Source: Gimesia chilikensis
GTDB lineage: Bacteria; Planctomycetota; Planctomycetia; Planctomycetales; Planctomycetaceae
NCBI RefSeq assembly: GCF_008329715.1
Contig: NZ_VTSR01000005.1
Coordinates: 372,001 to 436,000, forward strand
DNA: 64,000 nt
Reading direction: 5' to 3'
Of this stretch, positions 55,075 through 63,866 are shown piece after piece. Each line of letters starts with the position of its first letter. Within the stretch, counting starts at the first letter, position 1. The translations under genes and the position numbers were made by a program. The notes beneath the pieces are model-generated. The model did no database searches, was not told the origin of the DNA, and saw only the letters and a program-made list of their open reading frames with translations.

Positions 55075-55773
55075 TCAGTAAATTTCTTCACTGGAATGGT
55101 AGTTATAGAAGAAGCGACCAATCTGATCGGCGATGCGATCAAGGTATTTCTTTCTGAAGACTTTGGGAGATTCCTGTTCAATCGAGACCGGCATATGGCT
55201 CGGAAACTCGGAAGTATAGTTGGTCTCGAAGACAGACAGTGCCCGGCGATACCCGTCGACATCCTGCACTTCATAGGCAGAGACGGTACCGTATGCTTTT
55301 CCACGTAGCAGGTTCGGGCTGTTGGGCTCGCGGTAATCGAACTCGTCGATGTCGACGTGAATGATGTAATCGACCTCGAAGTTTTCCGCCAGTTCATCCA
55401 CGTCGTTCCAGACGCCGCCATTGTCATCGAGCCAGGTCGCGACTTCACCGGTATCCTGAACCACAATTTCCCGACGCTTCAGATCGTAAGTAATCTGTTC
55501 CAGCAAATCGTAATTCAGGGACGGATAATCGGAACGGATCGATTCGGGAGTCGAACAGATCACCAGTACTTTTTTATGTTCTTCCGACAGATCGATATTG
55601 GTCCGCCTGGTGAATTCACAGGTAATCAGGGGATCGCCAAAGAATAATTTCCCGGCCATTACGCCCAGAGAACATCCGCTGGCCTCCAGACAGACCAGCG
55701 CCAGCATCACCACGACGCAATAGCGTCGGGGAGTGGAGAGTCTGCTTTCGATCTGTTGTTTCAGTCGCATCAT
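55075..55773 (-). CDS. Planctomycete-type lipoprotein, second of a tandem pair
   Basis: The 232-residue form starts at ATG 55773, with AAGG nine bases upstream; in-frame ATGs at 55791 and 55782 are alternatives. The signal ends EASGC, a lipobox. The mature part is homologous to the downstream lipoprotein throughout (see that entry), with a GDPLITCEF stretch in place of GGPPSIEPDF. The 68-base gap suggests a shared transcript. No known family was recognised. Confidence 0.83.
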   Translation of the reverse strand: MMRLKQQIESRLSTPRRYCVVVMLALVCLEASGCSLGVMAGKLFFGDPLITCEFTRRTNIDLSEEHKKVLVICSTPESIRSDYPSLNYDLLEQITYDLKRREIVVQDTGEVATWLDDNGGVWNDVDELAENFEVDYIIHVDIDEFDYREPNSPNLLRGKAYGTVSAYEVQDVDGYRRALSVFETNYTSEFPSHMPVSIEQESPKVFRKKYLDRIADQIGRFFYNYHSSEEIY

Positions 55774-55864
55774 TTCAGCCATCCTTGGCATGAACCGCTA
55801 AGATTTGTTGTGATTGATTTGATTTGAAAGGCGGGTTCTCACGCGCGCTGACGCGGCGCAAGTA

Positions 55865-56356
55865 TTAAAATGTCATCCTGAAAGCCCATTCCATCACGGT
55901 GATCGAAGTCAGACCACAGATCAGCCAGAGCAGACACAGTTCAGGATTGGAGATCAGCCAGAGCCGTCTGTGATACACGCTGATCCAGGACCAGGGAATC
56001 ATAGCCAGACAGACCAGTGCCAGAATCAACCCGGACGTATTGGCCTGGGCAGACTGACTTAACTGACCTCGAACAAAATGTGAAAAGGAAGTTGTCATCC
56101 CACAACTGGGACAGGGAATTGAGAATTGATTTCTGATGACGCAGGGTGCAAAACCGAGTTGTTGATGTGAACCGAAGCCTCGCGGATCCGGCTGAATTCG
56201 AATCGCAACCCAAAACCCGCCGATCAGAAACAGACTCCAGCAAATCAACAGCAGCCGCAGTTTCCATCCAATGGGCATGCCCGGATGTAATTCACGCAGC
56301 GCCGACAACAGCCGATTGTCTGATGTTCTGGCAGTGGGTTTGGAATTGAAATTCAT
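55865..56356 (-). CDS. DUF2752 family membrane protein
   Basis: The 163-residue protein has hydrophobic segments at about residues 34-52, 107-126 and 133-155. Between them lies the DUF2752 mark PCPSCGMTTSFSHFVRGQ with a following QANTSGL stretch. DUF2752 proteins are small membrane proteins of unknown role, widespread in Bacteroidetes and planctomycetes. The CPxCG motif may bind a metal. It is transcribed in the same direction as the lipoprotein pair, 90 bases upstream of it. Confidence 0.87.
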   Translation of the reverse strand: MNFNSKPTARTSDNRLLSALRELHPGMPIGWKLRLLLICWSLFLIGGFWVAIRIQPDPRGFGSHQQLGFAPCVIRNQFSIPCPSCGMTTSFSHFVRGQLSQSAQANTSGLILALVCLAMIPWSWISVYHRRLWLISNPELCLLWLICGLTSITVMEWAFRMTF

Positions 56357-56451
56357 TATTGAGAATGAGAGAAGCCGAGGTTTATCAGTTCTATTATTTT
56401 ACTGCAAGACCAGATCCGGAAAATGTCCATCTGCTCCTGACAGGCTACCAT

Positions 56452-57291
56452 TTATTGAGGCCCCGTCCAGACTCCCTCGTAGACTTCGACAGCCGGACCG
56501 GTCATATAGACTTCTCCTGCCTCGGCCCACTCGAGCCGTAAATCACCACCGGGCAAGTGGATAAGCACATTCCGTTCGGACCGCCCCGTCAGAACCCCTG
56601 CTACCGCAGAAGCACAGGCTCCGGTGCCACAAGCCTGGGTTTCGCCCGAACCACGCTCCCAGACGCGCATCTTCAGTTCGGAGGGCGAGACGACTTCGAT
56701 GAATTCCGCGTTGACCCGATTGGGGAACATCGGATGCACTTCTACTTTCGGTCCGATCCCATGCACCCAGTGATCGTTGAGCTCGTCAACGAAGGTAATA
56801 CAGTGCGGGTTCCCCATGGAAACACAGGTCACCTTCAGTCTCTGATCACCCAGATCCAGGTCGGCATCGACCGGAGGATCGCCGGGGAGCAGCGTGGGAA
56901 TCTCGGCGCTTTTGAGAATCGGCTGTCCCATGTTGACCCGCACCTGGCTGACGCGGCTTCCCGCCAGTTCCAGGTCCAGATGCAGTACACCGGCACCGGT
57001 TTCGATCTTCAAGGTCTGCTGTTTCGCGATCCCATGATCGTAAACGTACTTCGCGACACAACGCACGCCGTTCCCGCACATTTCCGACTCGCTGCCATCT
57101 GCATTAAACATCCGCATGCGGGCATCCGCTTTTTCCGACGGGCAGATCAGAATCAGTCCGTCCGATCCGATGCCTTTGTGCCGGTCACTGACCGCCATCG
57201 CCAGGCTGGCAATGTCTTCAGGGAGGGACTCTTCAAAACAGTTGACATAGACGTAGTCGTTGCCGGCTCCGTGCATCTTGGTAAATTTCAT
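56452..57291 (-). CDS. dapF: Diaminopimelate epimerase
   Basis: DapF turns LL-diaminopimelate into the meso form, for lysine and the peptidoglycan cross-link. The 279-residue product starts [18 protein letters not shown] and has both catalytic cysteines: Cys72 in [10 protein letters not shown] and a second in [10 protein letters not shown] near residue 220. The [12 protein letters not shown] stretch is also typical. Intact and of normal length. Its presence fits the recent evidence that planctomycetes have peptidoglycan. Confidence 0.97.
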   Translation of the reverse strand: MKFTKMHGAGNDYVYVNCFEESLPEDIASLAMAVSDRHKGIGSDGLILICPSEKADARMRMFNADGSESEMCGNGVRCVAKYVYDHGIAKQQTLKIETGAGVLHLDLELAGSRVSQVRVNMGQPILKSAEIPTLLPGDPPVDADLDLGDQRLKVTCVSMGNPHCITFVDELNDHWVHGIGPKVEVHPMFPNRVNAEFIEVVSPSELKMRVWERGSGETQACGTGACASAVAGVLTGRSERNVLIHLPGGDLRLEWAEAGEVYMTGPAVEVYEGVWTGPQ

Positions 57292-57362
57292 CGTCGCTTT
57301 TCTTTTCTCTGATCTTAAACAGGCTCCGGGTAACTCCCGTCAGCCCTTGAATGAATTCTCTA

Positions 57363-58382
57363 TTATTCTGGCGTTTTCAGCCCCAGAAAGATACTCCGCC
57401 GCAGGGCATTATCGCGTCCTGAAAACGCATCTTCGTTTCCGGGCAGGATATTTTCCAGCGTGGTGGCCATCATGTGGAACTTCGCATCCACATCATCTGC
57501 ATAATGCACCAGCAGTGCTTCCGGGGTATGTGGGGCGACAGGCGAGCCCCATTCGGGCAGATTCTGATGCGAGACGATCATATGTTCCAGTCGCAGCAGG
57601 GTCTCGGGACTGAGTTCCTCAAATTTTCGGGCGTGCTCCCGTACCAGATCGCGGCCCAGCAGGATATGGCCGATCAATCGTCCCGCTGGTGTGTAGCTGG
57701 ATGCATGCGGTTTGTAATCGAGTTCGTTCAGCTTGCCGATATCGTGCAGGATGGCCCCTGCTACCACCAGAGATTTGTTCAGCGGCGGTTGCATCTCCCG
57801 GTAATAGTCGCTGTATTTGTCGGCCAGATAACAGGCAGTCCGAGTGACCGACAGCACATGTTCCAGAAAGCCGCCGGTGAACGCATGATGATTTCTGCTG
57901 GCTGCAGCGATCACTTTGATCTGGTCTGCATATTCATCCAAAATGTCCAGCACCAGATCGCGCAAGGGTTCCTCGGTAATCTGTTCGCGAGCAATGTCCG
58001 TCAGCTCTGCAAACATCTCGTCGCTGGAAAAACGGGAGCGTTTGAAATACAGGCCGGGGTCAAATCCATCCTCGGCGTCTTCGTCATTCACGGGACGAAT
58101 GCGGTCAATGTCCAGTTGGGGACCGTACTTACTTTCGTCATAGCGGGCTCGGACTTTATAGAACTCCCCCTCGCTCCAGTTGGTCTCACAGTCTTCAAAC
58201 CAGAGAGTGTCGCTCCAGATCATCGCGGTGGCCACTGTCGCATGGTCGCGGAACTGGACCCGAAAATAAGGTTTCCCGTCCCGCGTGTTGGAACGCTGTC
58301 GGGAGACGAGCAGGACAAAACTGTCCGCCATCTGTCCGGGTTCCATTTCACTCAACAGCATGACTTCTCGCGCGGTGTTCAT
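57363..58382 (-). CDS. YhaM-like 3'-5' exoribonuclease (OB fold plus HD domain)
   Basis: ATG 58382 is chosen over a GTG 45 bases upstream: it has AAGGG eight bases before it and gives a start (MNTAREVMLL) aligning with YhaM. The 339-residue product has an N-terminal OB-like part (GKPYFRVQFRDHATVATAMIWSD, key YFRVQFRD), then an HD domain with GGFLEHVLSVTR, ILHDIGKLNEL, HMIVSHQ and HYADDVDAK. YhaM degrades RNA from the 3' end in Firmicutes. A role as a nucleotide phosphohydrolase is possible. It lies 71 bases upstream of dapF. Confidence 0.82.
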   Translation of the reverse strand: MNTAREVMLLSEMEPGQMADSFVLLVSRQRSNTRDGKPYFRVQFRDHATVATAMIWSDTLWFEDCETNWSEGEFYKVRARYDESKYGPQLDIDRIRPVNDEDAEDGFDPGLYFKRSRFSSDEMFAELTDIAREQITEEPLRDLVLDILDEYADQIKVIAAASRNHHAFTGGFLEHVLSVTRTACYLADKYSDYYREMQPPLNKSLVVAGAILHDIGKLNELDYKPHASSYTPAGRLIGHILLGRDLVREHARKFEELSPETLLRLEHMIVSHQNLPEWGSPVAPHTPEALLVHYADDVDAKFHMMATTLENILPGNEDAFSGRDNALRRSIFLGLKTPE

Positions 58383-58667
58383 ATCGTCTGCCCTTAGTAT
58401 GTGTTTCAGAAGATAATTTCTCTTCACATTTTAGCGCTGAAGTATCGTAAGTGCAAAAGAGGATGTTCAGTGTCCCCCACACAATACCAGACTTATTGCT
58501 CCACATATACGAATAAGAGTCTCGCTACCAGAGTCTGGTCTGGATGCCCAAAACCCTTTAATTTCAGCACTTGAAAGGAGTCCCGCTTTGCGATAAATAT
58601 ATTTAAGATGAATCTCGCCTGTTTGATGAGATCTGAGCAAAATGCATCTCGGAAAAGATCGAAACCC

Positions 58668-58676
58668 TGCTATAAT
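58668..58676 (+). promoter_or_regulatory. Extended -10 promoter of the IscA-like gene
   Basis: TGCTATAAT is a perfect extended -10 (TGnTATAAT). No good -35 is present at 16-18 bases, as is common for extended -10 promoters. The start would be near 58683, about 125 bases before the ATG. Elsewhere in the gap 58383-58808 I see no gene. Confidence 0.55.
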
Positions 58677-58808
58677 AACAGGAGATCAACAACGGCAAAC
58701 AGGCTCGCTCCTACCCGTGGTGAATTTCAGATTTTTGACCTGTTTTTGCCGATAAACTCAATGCGCGGGTCAAGCAACCAGACTTTTTTCAATTGGAGAT
58801 TATTTTCC

Positions 58809-59147
58809 ATGGCTGTCACAATTACTGAAAATGCTTCCAACGAACTGAAGCGTTTCAAAGAGAATTCCAATTACAGTGAAGATTCTCTCTTACGTATCGG
58901 GATCGTTTCCGGTGGTTGCAGTGGTTTCTCATACGACTTCAAATTCGTTGAACCAGCTGAATACAACGAAGAAAACGATACCATTTCCGAACAACACGGC
59001 GTGAAAGTCGTTGTCGACAAGAAGAGCAGCCTGTTCCTTGACGGTACCACCGTAGACTACTACGAAGGTCTCGACAAACGCGGTTTCACTTTCGATAACC
59101 CCAATGCTGTCAAATCCTGCGGATGTGGTAGCAGCTTCTCTGCCTGA
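58809..59147 (+). CDS. IscA/HesB-family iron-sulfur assembly protein
   Basis: A-type carrier proteins pass Fe-S clusters to targets. The ATG at 58809 (GGAG ten bases upstream) gives a 112-residue product, [19 protein letters not shown] at the start, with the three conserved cysteines in [12 protein letters not shown] (about residue 38) and SCGCGSS near the C terminus. A longer frame upstream adds 67 codons with no family match. An intrinsic terminator follows, so it is a single-gene unit. It could be erpA, iscA or sufA; context does not decide. Confidence 0.93.
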   Translation: MAVTITENASNELKRFKENSNYSEDSLLRIGIVSGGCSGFSYDFKFVEPAEYNEENDTISEQHGVKVVVDKKSSLFLDGTTVDYYEGLDKRGFTFDNPNAVKSCGCGSSFSA

Positions 59148-59210
59148 TTGAGTCTCTAGCCGGGGCTTACCCCCCCGCCTCGATCCAGAGTAATCCAGAT
59201 AAAGATTTCG

Positions 59211-59247
59211 CCGAGGAGCAGAGATTGCTCCTCGGTTTTCTTTGTTT
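59211..59247 (+). terminator. Intrinsic terminator of the IscA-like gene
   Basis: CCGAGGAGCA pairs perfectly with TGCTCCTCGG over ten bases around a five-base loop, followed by TTTTCTTTGTTTT. It lies about 65 bases after the stop. Confidence 0.93.
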
Positions 59248-59484
59248 TGGGACGCCGCTCGTTTACATTGATAGTACAGCAACCTGCGGCTCGCATGGAT
59301 CGGTTAAGCGAATTCCGGTGAAAGGCTCCCGAAAATACACCATTTACGGGGGCATTCTCAGAGCCGGTCTGCGGCTTCCCACCGGAGTCCCCGGTCGCTA
59401 TAACTCAGACTGTCGGTGCTGCTGATACAGATTACCGGCATCATTATCCTGTTAGAGACAATCAACACGAAGGAAAAGATCACA
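59248..59484. other. Gap before the SDR gene
   Basis: About 240 bases with no gene; the longer open frame into this stretch begins before the real SDR start. A TATAAC near 59399 could be a -10, but without a clear -35 I do not call a promoter. Confidence 0.4.
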
Positions 59485-60267
59485 ATGAAACTGGAAGGGC
59501 GAAATGCGCTCGTGACGGGCGCCTCTCGGGGCATCGGTCGAGGATGTGCGATTGAAATGGCCAAAGCAGGCGCCAATGTGGCGATCAATTATCGCTCCCA
59601 TCCCGAAGAAGCGGAAGAAGCAGCTGAAGAAGCCCGCTCTTACGGCGTGAAAGCCATCACTGTCCAGGCTGATGTCTCTGATCAGGCCTCGGTCGAAGCC
59701 GCTGTGGCCAAGACTGTTGAAGAATTCGGCAGCCTCGATCTGTTCGTTTCCAACTCTGCCTACAGCGATCGGGAACTGATCCTGGAAGCCGACATGGAAG
59801 GTTTCAAACGAACCATCGATGTGACCATGTGGGGTGCCTTCTTCGGCGTTCGGGCGGCTGCCGCCCAGATGACCAAACAGGGTTCGGGTGGCTCTATTGT
59901 CGTCATCAGTTCTCCGCATGCGGTCATCGCGATTCCGACCTCAGCCGCTTACAACATGGCGAAAGCCGCCATCGACCACATGGCGCGTACCGCTGCCATC
60001 GAATTCGCGCAGCATCGCATCCGTGTGAATACCGTTCATCCCGGCTGGATTGATACTCCCGGTGAGCGGAAGTTCTTTACCGATGAGCAGTTGCAGGCCG
60101 GTGCGGAAAACATCCCCTGGAAACGACTGGGAACCCCGAATGAAGTCGGCAAACTGGTGACCTTCCTCTCCAGTCCCGATGCCGATTACATGACCGGCGG
60201 TACCACCACGATTGATGGTGGAATCAGCCTGCCCTGGTGGTCCAATCGGGCCGAGGGTGCACAGTAA
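59485..60267 (+). CDS. Short-chain dehydrogenase/reductase
   Basis: The 260-residue protein has the NAD(P)-binding TGASRGIG motif near residue 12, a Ser in VVISSPHA, and YNMAK with catalytic Tyr and Lys around residue 155. The usual NNAG is SNSA here (LFVSNSAYSD). The C-terminal PGWIDTPGERKF and GGTTTIDGGISLPWW fit the glucose-1-dehydrogenase/3-oxoacyl-ACP reductase-like group. Substrate unknown. ATG 59485 is preferred over a longer frame since MKLEGRNALVTG is the normal SDR start. A long hairpin follows. Confidence 0.93.
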   Translation: MKLEGRNALVTGASRGIGRGCAIEMAKAGANVAINYRSHPEEAEEAAEEARSYGVKAITVQADVSDQASVEAAVAKTVEEFGSLDLFVSNSAYSDRELILEADMEGFKRTIDVTMWGAFFGVRAAAAQMTKQGSGGSIVVISSPHAVIAIPTSAAYNMAKAAIDHMARTAAIEFAQHRIRVNTVHPGWIDTPGERKFFTDEQLQAGAENIPWKRLGTPNEVGKLVTFLSSPDADYMTGGTTTIDGGISLPWWSNRAEGAQ

Positions 60268-60298
60268 ATCCGGCAGGGATTCCGGGCCAGAACCCCGT

Positions 60299-60360
60299 CA
60301 GGACCAGATGCCTCAACTCATTTCAAAATAATGACTTGAGGTTGCTCTGGTCCTGTTTAT
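60299..60360 (+). terminator. Long terminator hairpin after the SDR gene
   Basis: An outer ten-base perfect stem CAGGACCAGA/TCTGGTCCTG (60299-60355) encloses a second one, CCTCAA-C-TCATT with AATGA-C-TTGAGG. TTTAT follows. The T-run is short, but the two-part stem and its place after the stop make termination likely. Confidence 0.72.
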
Positions 60361-60520
60361 CCGGATCAGATACACTACAAAGTCCCGCCTGAGACAGAAT
60401 CCAGACGAGGATGCATTCAGAGCGCTCTTCTGATTTCCTCCAGATAAGACTAAGATTCTCTATCCGGAAACGAATTGCCCGAACCCAGATTTGACCAGGG
60501 AACTGCCTGAGGACCCCAGA

Positions 60521-61411
60521 ATGGCTGACAGTCAAAATCATATTGAATTAAAAAATCCGGCTGTCGCTGCAGTGCTCGGGTTCCTGATTCCAGGAGCAGG
60601 TCACTTTTACCAGGGCCGCACCTTCAAAGGAGCGATTTACTGCTTCTGTATTCTGAGCACGTTCTTCTGCGGAATGGCACTGGGCGACTGGAAAACGGTC
60701 TATTATCAGTCCTGGCAGGGGAAGCGGAATCTGGGTTACTTTGCCCAGGTTGGCGTCGGTCTGCCGGCCCTGCCCGCACTGGTACAGAACTCCCGGTTCC
60801 ATAAACAGGCGTCGCCAGGCAACCTGGCCCGCAACGATCTGGATGCAGGCTATTTTCAGTCGCAGCCTTATCAGATGGATCTGCCACTGGAAGCTGCTTT
60901 CGAGGGAACGCTGCTGGATCGAGGCAATGACGGAAAAACCATCAGCGGTGCGCTGGAGGGTACCATCCGGTTGAAATCCATCGATGGTGAGTTCGGACCA
61001 GAGGTCAGAGGAACATTTGAAGGCACCCTGGACGGAAAACCGATTGAACCCCTGGAACTGGCGGATCCGATCGGAATCGGGCTGCCTCTGGGAGGAAATC
61101 AGCGCAGAGCCCTGGAATGTGCGGTCATCCGCAAAGAGGGGGGACAGCGGACCGACACCGGACACATCGAAGGGAGCATTCCACGACCTTTCCTGAACTG
61201 GTTCGAGATGCCCCTCAGTGAAAGTGAGCTGGATGACATCAATAAAGAGCTGGGAAAACGGTATGAGTTTGCCGTCGTGTTTACCTGGATCGCGGGTCTC
61301 CTGAATCTGCTGGCGATCTGGGACGCGTTTGAAGGCCCCGCCTACGGCCGGGGAGACGAGGAGGAAGAAAAGCCCTCCTCCGACAAAGAGCCTTCACCTG
61401 CGACAACATAA
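60521..61411 (+). CDS. Planctomycete membrane protein with N-terminal TM2-like helices (DUF6677-like)
   Basis: The ATG at 60521 (GAGGA eight bases upstream) is preferred to a TTG at 60491. The 296-residue protein opens with NPAVAAVLGFLIPGAGHFYQGR, a TM2-like hairpin seen in a planctomycete-only family (DUF6677, from memory), followed by a second helix (GAIYCFCILSTFFCGMALG). Residues about 115-240 are hydrophilic and hold three GxxEGTL/I-like strands (FEGTLLD, LEGTIRL, FEGTLDG). A last helix lies near 260-280, and the tail is acidic. Function unknown. Confidence 0.75.
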   Translation: MADSQNHIELKNPAVAAVLGFLIPGAGHFYQGRTFKGAIYCFCILSTFFCGMALGDWKTVYYQSWQGKRNLGYFAQVGVGLPALPALVQNSRFHKQASPGNLARNDLDAGYFQSQPYQMDLPLEAAFEGTLLDRGNDGKTISGALEGTIRLKSIDGEFGPEVRGTFEGTLDGKPIEPLELADPIGIGLPLGGNQRRALECAVIRKEGGQRTDTGHIEGSIPRPFLNWFEMPLSESELDDINKELGKRYEFAVVFTWIAGLLNLLAIWDAFEGPAYGRGDEEEEKPSSDKEPSPATT

Positions 61412-61467
61412 ACACCCACTCGCTCCAATTCCACCATTTTAACATAAACCAGAAAAGGCACATCGAC

Positions 61468-61674
61468 ATGTCTGTTTCACTTCTGTTCGCGAACCAGGTT
61501 AATGCGATAGTTTACCTGATTCCCCTGTTGGCGGTGATCAGTCTGGTTTATAATGCGACCCGTTACGAGATTCCTGAAATTATCATTAAACGTTCGATAC
61601 GTTTTTTCTTTACAGCAATCATCATCATGGGGGCCTTGATGACGTTGCTGGCAGTGCTTTCCTGGAATCTGTGA
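61468..61674 (+). CDS. Small two-helix membrane protein
   Basis: A 68-residue protein with hydrophobic segments at about 13-29 and 46-66, joined by a charged stretch (TRYEIPEIIIKRSIR). It follows the DUF6677-like gene by 56 bases with the same direction. No family was recognised. The clear two-helix plan and codon use support it as a real gene. Confidence 0.65.
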   Translation: MSVSLLFANQVNAIVYLIPLLAVISLVYNATRYEIPEIIIKRSIRFFFTAIIIMGALMTLLAVLSWNL

Positions 61675-61778
61675 ACACTCTGGCACTGGGTGACATATCA
61701 AGTCAGGTTGACCCGCCAAAAAGCGATTTCGACTTCTTAAAAAAACATCTTCAATTCTATAGATACAATTGCACTTTC

Positions 61779-61838
61779 AACTATTGTTGAGCATACTCAG
61801 ACGATTGCGGGGTTATGGATTCCCTTTCTGCAATAGTT
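61779..61838 (+). other. Nested inverted repeats in the leader of the KAS III-like gene
   Basis: AACTATTG (61779-61786) pairs with CAATAGTT (61831-61838), eight of eight, and a small stem TGAG-CATA-CTCA (61788-61799) lies inside. The second arm ends 16 bases before the ATG, so the fold could cover the ribosome binding site. Ligand or protein is unknown. Confidence 0.4.
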
Positions 61839-61854
61839 AGGTTGGGATTACTTT

Positions 61855-62958
61855 ATGCAGATTAATGGACTAGCACTTACAGATATTGTAGATCTGGCAG
61901 ATCACGCGGATCTGTTTGAATTACTGGATAATGAAAGTGTCTACACCCTTTCTCACCAGGGCGTAACGGCCGGGTTTTCCAGCGTGAAAGCCATTAGCCG
62001 TTCTACGGGTATCGAGACGCGCCGCCTGCTGCAGCCCGATCTCTGTCCACTGGACATTGCGGTCGCGATTGCAGAGAAACTCCAGTTCCGCGTCGGCTTT
62101 GACTGGAACGACTGTCCGGCCATTCTGCTCTGTCATTCACACACTAATAACCAGTCAGCCCGTCAGCTCTGTGATCAGCTTTCTGAAAAGCTCGGTGTTC
62201 CCACAGAACGCTTCATCCCCTTCAACTATGGCTGTGTCGGCTTTGTGCAGCTCCTGAACCGGGCCGCACAACTGCTGCAGGAACTCCCCGAACGGGTGCA
62301 TATTCCGCTGCTCACGGTCGAAACCCCCGAGCACTGGCACGATTCGTCTGACAAAGCATTCTGCGGCATTGTTTCCGCCGGTGCGACCGGCACTACCCTC
62401 TGGCGTGGACCGGGACACGAACTGCTGCACGTAGAGACCGCGGTCGAAATCATTCCTGAAGAACGCCGTAAACCCGACGTCCCTCTGTTCTGGACCGAAC
62501 AAGGCGACATGTTCGATTTCCGTGGTCAGCCCGAGCATAAGCTTGTGATGCACATGGACGGGGAATCGGTATTCCTGAATGGCGTTGACTTCATGTTGAA
62601 TGCCTGCCTGAAATCATATCACGAAGTCGCCGACGAACCCGGCCGGATCCTGATTGCCCCGCATCAGCCCAGTGGCAAGCTGCTCAAAGCCATGATTGCG
62701 GCCGCAAAGCAGGTACCAATCGAAGCCGACTTCCTGAACAATCTGCCCAACTACGGCAATTCCATCTCGTCGACAATCCCCACGATCCTGGCGCGTCTGG
62801 AGCAGGTTGTCAGCCAGAACGGATATGAACCGGCCGCTCCCGGCGACCTGATTCTGTTACCCGCCGCCGGAATCTGTATGGATCGCCTGACAGACGCCAT
62901 GTGCATCGGTCGTGCTGCTATCCGCTGGCAGCCGGGTCGTTATCACGAAGAAGCCTGA
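61855..62958 (+). CDS. KAS III-like (3-oxoacyl-ACP synthase III fold) enzyme
   Basis: The 367-residue protein keeps the Cys-His-Asn catalytic set of KAS III: Cys127 in FNYGCVGF, His270 in APHQPSG, and Asn302 in NYGNSISSTIP. TGIETRR near residue 51 matches the GIxxR region of FabH. It joins acyl units by Claisen condensation in fatty acid or natural-product pathways; it diverges enough from FabH (no AACSG around the Cys) that a different acyl donor is likely. A lone gene with no acyl carrier protein nearby. It is convergent with lptB, and a hairpin spans both stops. Confidence 0.82.
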   Translation: MQINGLALTDIVDLADHADLFELLDNESVYTLSHQGVTAGFSSVKAISRSTGIETRRLLQPDLCPLDIAVAIAEKLQFRVGFDWNDCPAILLCHSHTNNQSARQLCDQLSEKLGVPTERFIPFNYGCVGFVQLLNRAAQLLQELPERVHIPLLTVETPEHWHDSSDKAFCGIVSAGATGTTLWRGPGHELLHVETAVEIIPEERRKPDVPLFWTEQGDMFDFRGQPEHKLVMHMDGESVFLNGVDFMLNACLKSYHEVADEPGRILIAPHQPSGKLLKAMIAAAKQVPIEADFLNNLPNYGNSISSTIPTILARLEQVVSQNGYEPAAPGDLILLPAAGICMDRLTDAMCIGRAAIRWQPGRYHEEA

Positions 62959-62982
62959 AGCCTCTCTGAGAGGCTCTCAGGC
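62953..62982. terminator. Hairpin spanning both convergent stop codons (KAS III-like / lptB)
   Basis: GCCTGA-AGCCTCTC and GAGAGGCT-C-TCAGGC form a compact two-part stem. The TGA of the KAS III-like gene (62956-62958) and the stop of lptB (62977-62979) both lie in the outer arms. No T-run on either side; a bidirectional 3' end is likely but not certain. Confidence 0.6.
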
Positions 62983-63759
62983 AGCATCTCGTTCAAATCC
63001 GCGGGTTCCAAAGGCTTCGCGACCTTCAATAATCGAGCCCTTGTCGAACCGCTTACCGAAGTACAGCGCCTGGGCTGATTCGTCGCTGAGCACGGTTTCC
63101 GCGTCCCCACTGACGAGTACCTGTCCCGCGCTGATGATATAGCTGCGGTCAGTAATGGTCAGCGTCTCACGTTCACGGTGGTCCGTCAACAGAATTGAAA
63201 TCCCACTGTCACGCAGGTCGGCAATGATATCCTGAATATCATGAATCGTAACCGGGTCAATCCCGGTGAAAGGTTCGTCCAGCAGAATCAGTTCCGGAGA
63301 GCTTGCCAGGCAGCGGGCAATTTCCAGACGCCGGCGTTCCCCCCCGGAGAGGGTCGAAGCGATCTGCTTCCGCTTAGCGGTCAATCCGAACTGATCCAGC
63401 AGTCGATCGACAGTCTCGCGTCGCTGACGGCGATTCAAGTCGAGGAACTCCAGGATGGCGTAGATGTTGTCTTCAATCGAGAGTTTGACGAAGACACTCT
63501 CATCCTGAGGCAGGTACCCCATGCCCTTCCGCGCCCGTTTGTACATGGGCCAGGAGGTGACATCGGTATCTTCCAGGTAGACACGGCCTTTCGTAGGAGC
63601 AACCATTCCGCAAGCCATGCGGAAGGTGGTCGTCTTACCGGCCCCGTTGGGTCCCAGCAGACCGACGATTTCACCCCGTTCCACGAAAAAATCGACGCCG
63701 TCGACGGCCCGTTTACCCGGATAATCCTTGACCAGACCGACGCATTCCAGCAATGGCAT
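62977..63759 (-). CDS. lptB: LPS export ABC transporter ATPase LptB
   Basis: LptB powers extraction of lipopolysaccharide from the inner membrane together with LptFG. The 260-residue ATPase has Walker A GPNGAGKTT near residue 37, the Q-loop GYLPQDESVF, the signature STLSGGERRRLEIARCL, Walker B LILLDEPFTGIDP and the H-loop LLTDHRERETL, the last very close to the LptB-type TDHNVRETL. The C-terminal 25 residues extend beyond E. coli LptB. LptA, LptC or other Lpt genes are not visible, though the next gene upstream is cut by the window. Confidence 0.93.
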   Translation of the reverse strand: MPLLECVGLVKDYPGKRAVDGVDFFVERGEIVGLLGPNGAGKTTTFRMACGMVAPTKGRVYLEDTDVTSWPMYKRARKGMGYLPQDESVFVKLSIEDNIYAILEFLDLNRRQRRETVDRLLDQFGLTAKRKQIASTLSGGERRRLEIARCLASSPELILLDEPFTGIDPVTIHDIQDIIADLRDSGISILLTDHRERETLTITDRSYIISAGQVLVSGDAETVLSDESAQALYFGKRFDKGSIIEGREAFGTRGFERDAA

Positions 63760-63866
63760 CGTAGCCGTCCTCCTTGACGAAACTGCAACTCGAAAACTAA
63801 CGAACGCGGATTTTACTACATTCGGGGATCTGGCTGAATAGTGATTTTCAGCGGAATTCCCCGGCT

